Under the pieces are notes generated by a model, which saw only the letters and a list, made by a program, of their open reading frames with translations, was not told where the DNA came from and made no database searches. A stretch of DNA of 6,509 nt, taken from NCBI GenBank assembly GCA_910578235.1, contig CAJTPP010000020.1, positions 25,956-32,464 of the forward strand. Direction: 5' to 3'. The translations under genes and the position numbers were made by a program. The stretch is from an uncultured Clostridia bacterium (GTDB lineage: Bacteria; Bacillota; Clostridia; UBA1381). Positions within the stretch are counted from its first letter, which is position 1, and the number at the start of each line of letters is the position of its first letter. Positions 6,178 through 6,509 of this stretch are shown piece by piece.

Positions 6178-6509
6178 TTGACAGAAAAAAGAGATTATTA
6201 TGAGGTGCTTGGCGTGCAGAAAGGCGCGTCTGATGATGAAATTAAAAAAGCATTCAGGAAACAGAGTAAAAAATATCATCCCGATCTAAACCCGGGAAAT
6301 AAAGAAGCTGAGGAAAAATTTAAGGAAGTTAACGAAGCGTATCAGGTGCTGTCAGATCAGGATAAGAGATCTAAGTACGATCAGTTCGGACACGCCGGTG
6401 TTGATCCGAATTTCGGAGCCGGAGGCGGCGGATTTAACGGTGCAGGTTTTGATTTTGGCGATATTTTTGGTGATATTTTCGGCGGCGGGTTCGGAGGATT
6501 TGGCGGCGG
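6178..6509 (+). CDS. dnaJ: Chaperone protein DnaJ (Hsp40), 3'-truncated by the window edge
   Basis: DnaJ delivers unfolded clients to DnaK and stimulates its ATPase through the J domain. The frame is open from a TTG at 6178 to the end of the window, giving 110 complete codons of a protein normally near 380 aa. The J domain (about 6-70) begins RDYYEVLGV, contains the catalytic HPD motif at 34-36 (in KKYHPDLNPG), and ends with KYDQFG. A Gly/Phe-rich linker starts near 75 and includes the DIFGDIFGG repeat typical of type I DnaJ. The zinc-finger and C-terminal substrate domains would lie beyond the window. Helix II reads RKQSKKYHPD where RKLAKKYHPD is common. The preferred start gives MTEKRDYYEVLG, matching the usual DnaJ beginning; a GTG at 6169 would add three residues. 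Confidence 0.96.
   Translation, partial: MTEKRDYYEVLGVQKGASDDEIKKAFRKQSKKYHPDLNPGNKEAEEKFKEVNEAYQVLSDQDKRSKYDQFGHAGVDPNFGAGGGGFNGAGFDFGDIFGDIFGGGFGGFGG

Noticed and set aside
1..6509. A mobile element, defence system or other undescribed system.
   Set aside because: No transposase, integrase, terminal repeats, CRISPR repeats or foreign-looking base composition is seen; the genes are conserved housekeeping genes in a familiar order.

Overview
The window reads as ordinary chromosome from a low-to-moderate GC Firmicute, most likely an anaerobic member of the class Clostridia. The evidence is threefold. AGA and ATA codons are common. DnaK lacks the insertion of about two dozen residues found early in the nucleotide-binding domain of Gram-negative DnaK proteins. 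The gene order hemW-hrcA-grpE-dnaK-dnaJ, with a CIRCE operator ahead of hrcA, is the classical Firmicute class I heat-shock arrangement. All genes are on the + strand and no gap between genes exceeds 155 bases.

Layout: bases 1-154 are an AT-rich upstream region with candidate promoters. efp (155-715, elongation factor P) is followed 24 bases later by a very acidic zinc-ribbon protein of the CD1247 N-terminal-domain type (740-1204). A clear intrinsic terminator (about 1215-1241) closes this two-gene unit. hemW (1328-2428, radical SAM heme chaperone) follows with its own short upstream region. A sigma-A-type promoter and a perfect CIRCE operator (2498-2528) then introduce hrcA (2569-3606), grpE (3623-4156) and dnaK (4244-6079). 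A strong hairpin with a short T run (6098-6123) and a good promoter (TTTACA-17 bp-TATAAT, 6129-6157) separate dnaK from dnaJ. dnaJ starts at a TTG (6178) and runs off the window after 110 codons.

How the genes work together: DnaK is the ATP-driven chaperone, DnaJ delivers substrate and stimulates its ATPase, and GrpE exchanges the nucleotide. HrcA represses the operon by binding CIRCE, so chaperone supply follows protein-folding load. HemW and EF-P are neighbours with different roles: heme delivery and rescue of ribosomes at polyproline stretches. They lie outside the CIRCE-controlled unit.

I looked for an undescribed system and did not find one. The points most worth a second look are the uncharacterised acidic zinc-ribbon protein next to efp, and the dnaK/dnaJ junction, where dnaJ appears to have its own promoter, a very short mRNA leader and a TTG start.
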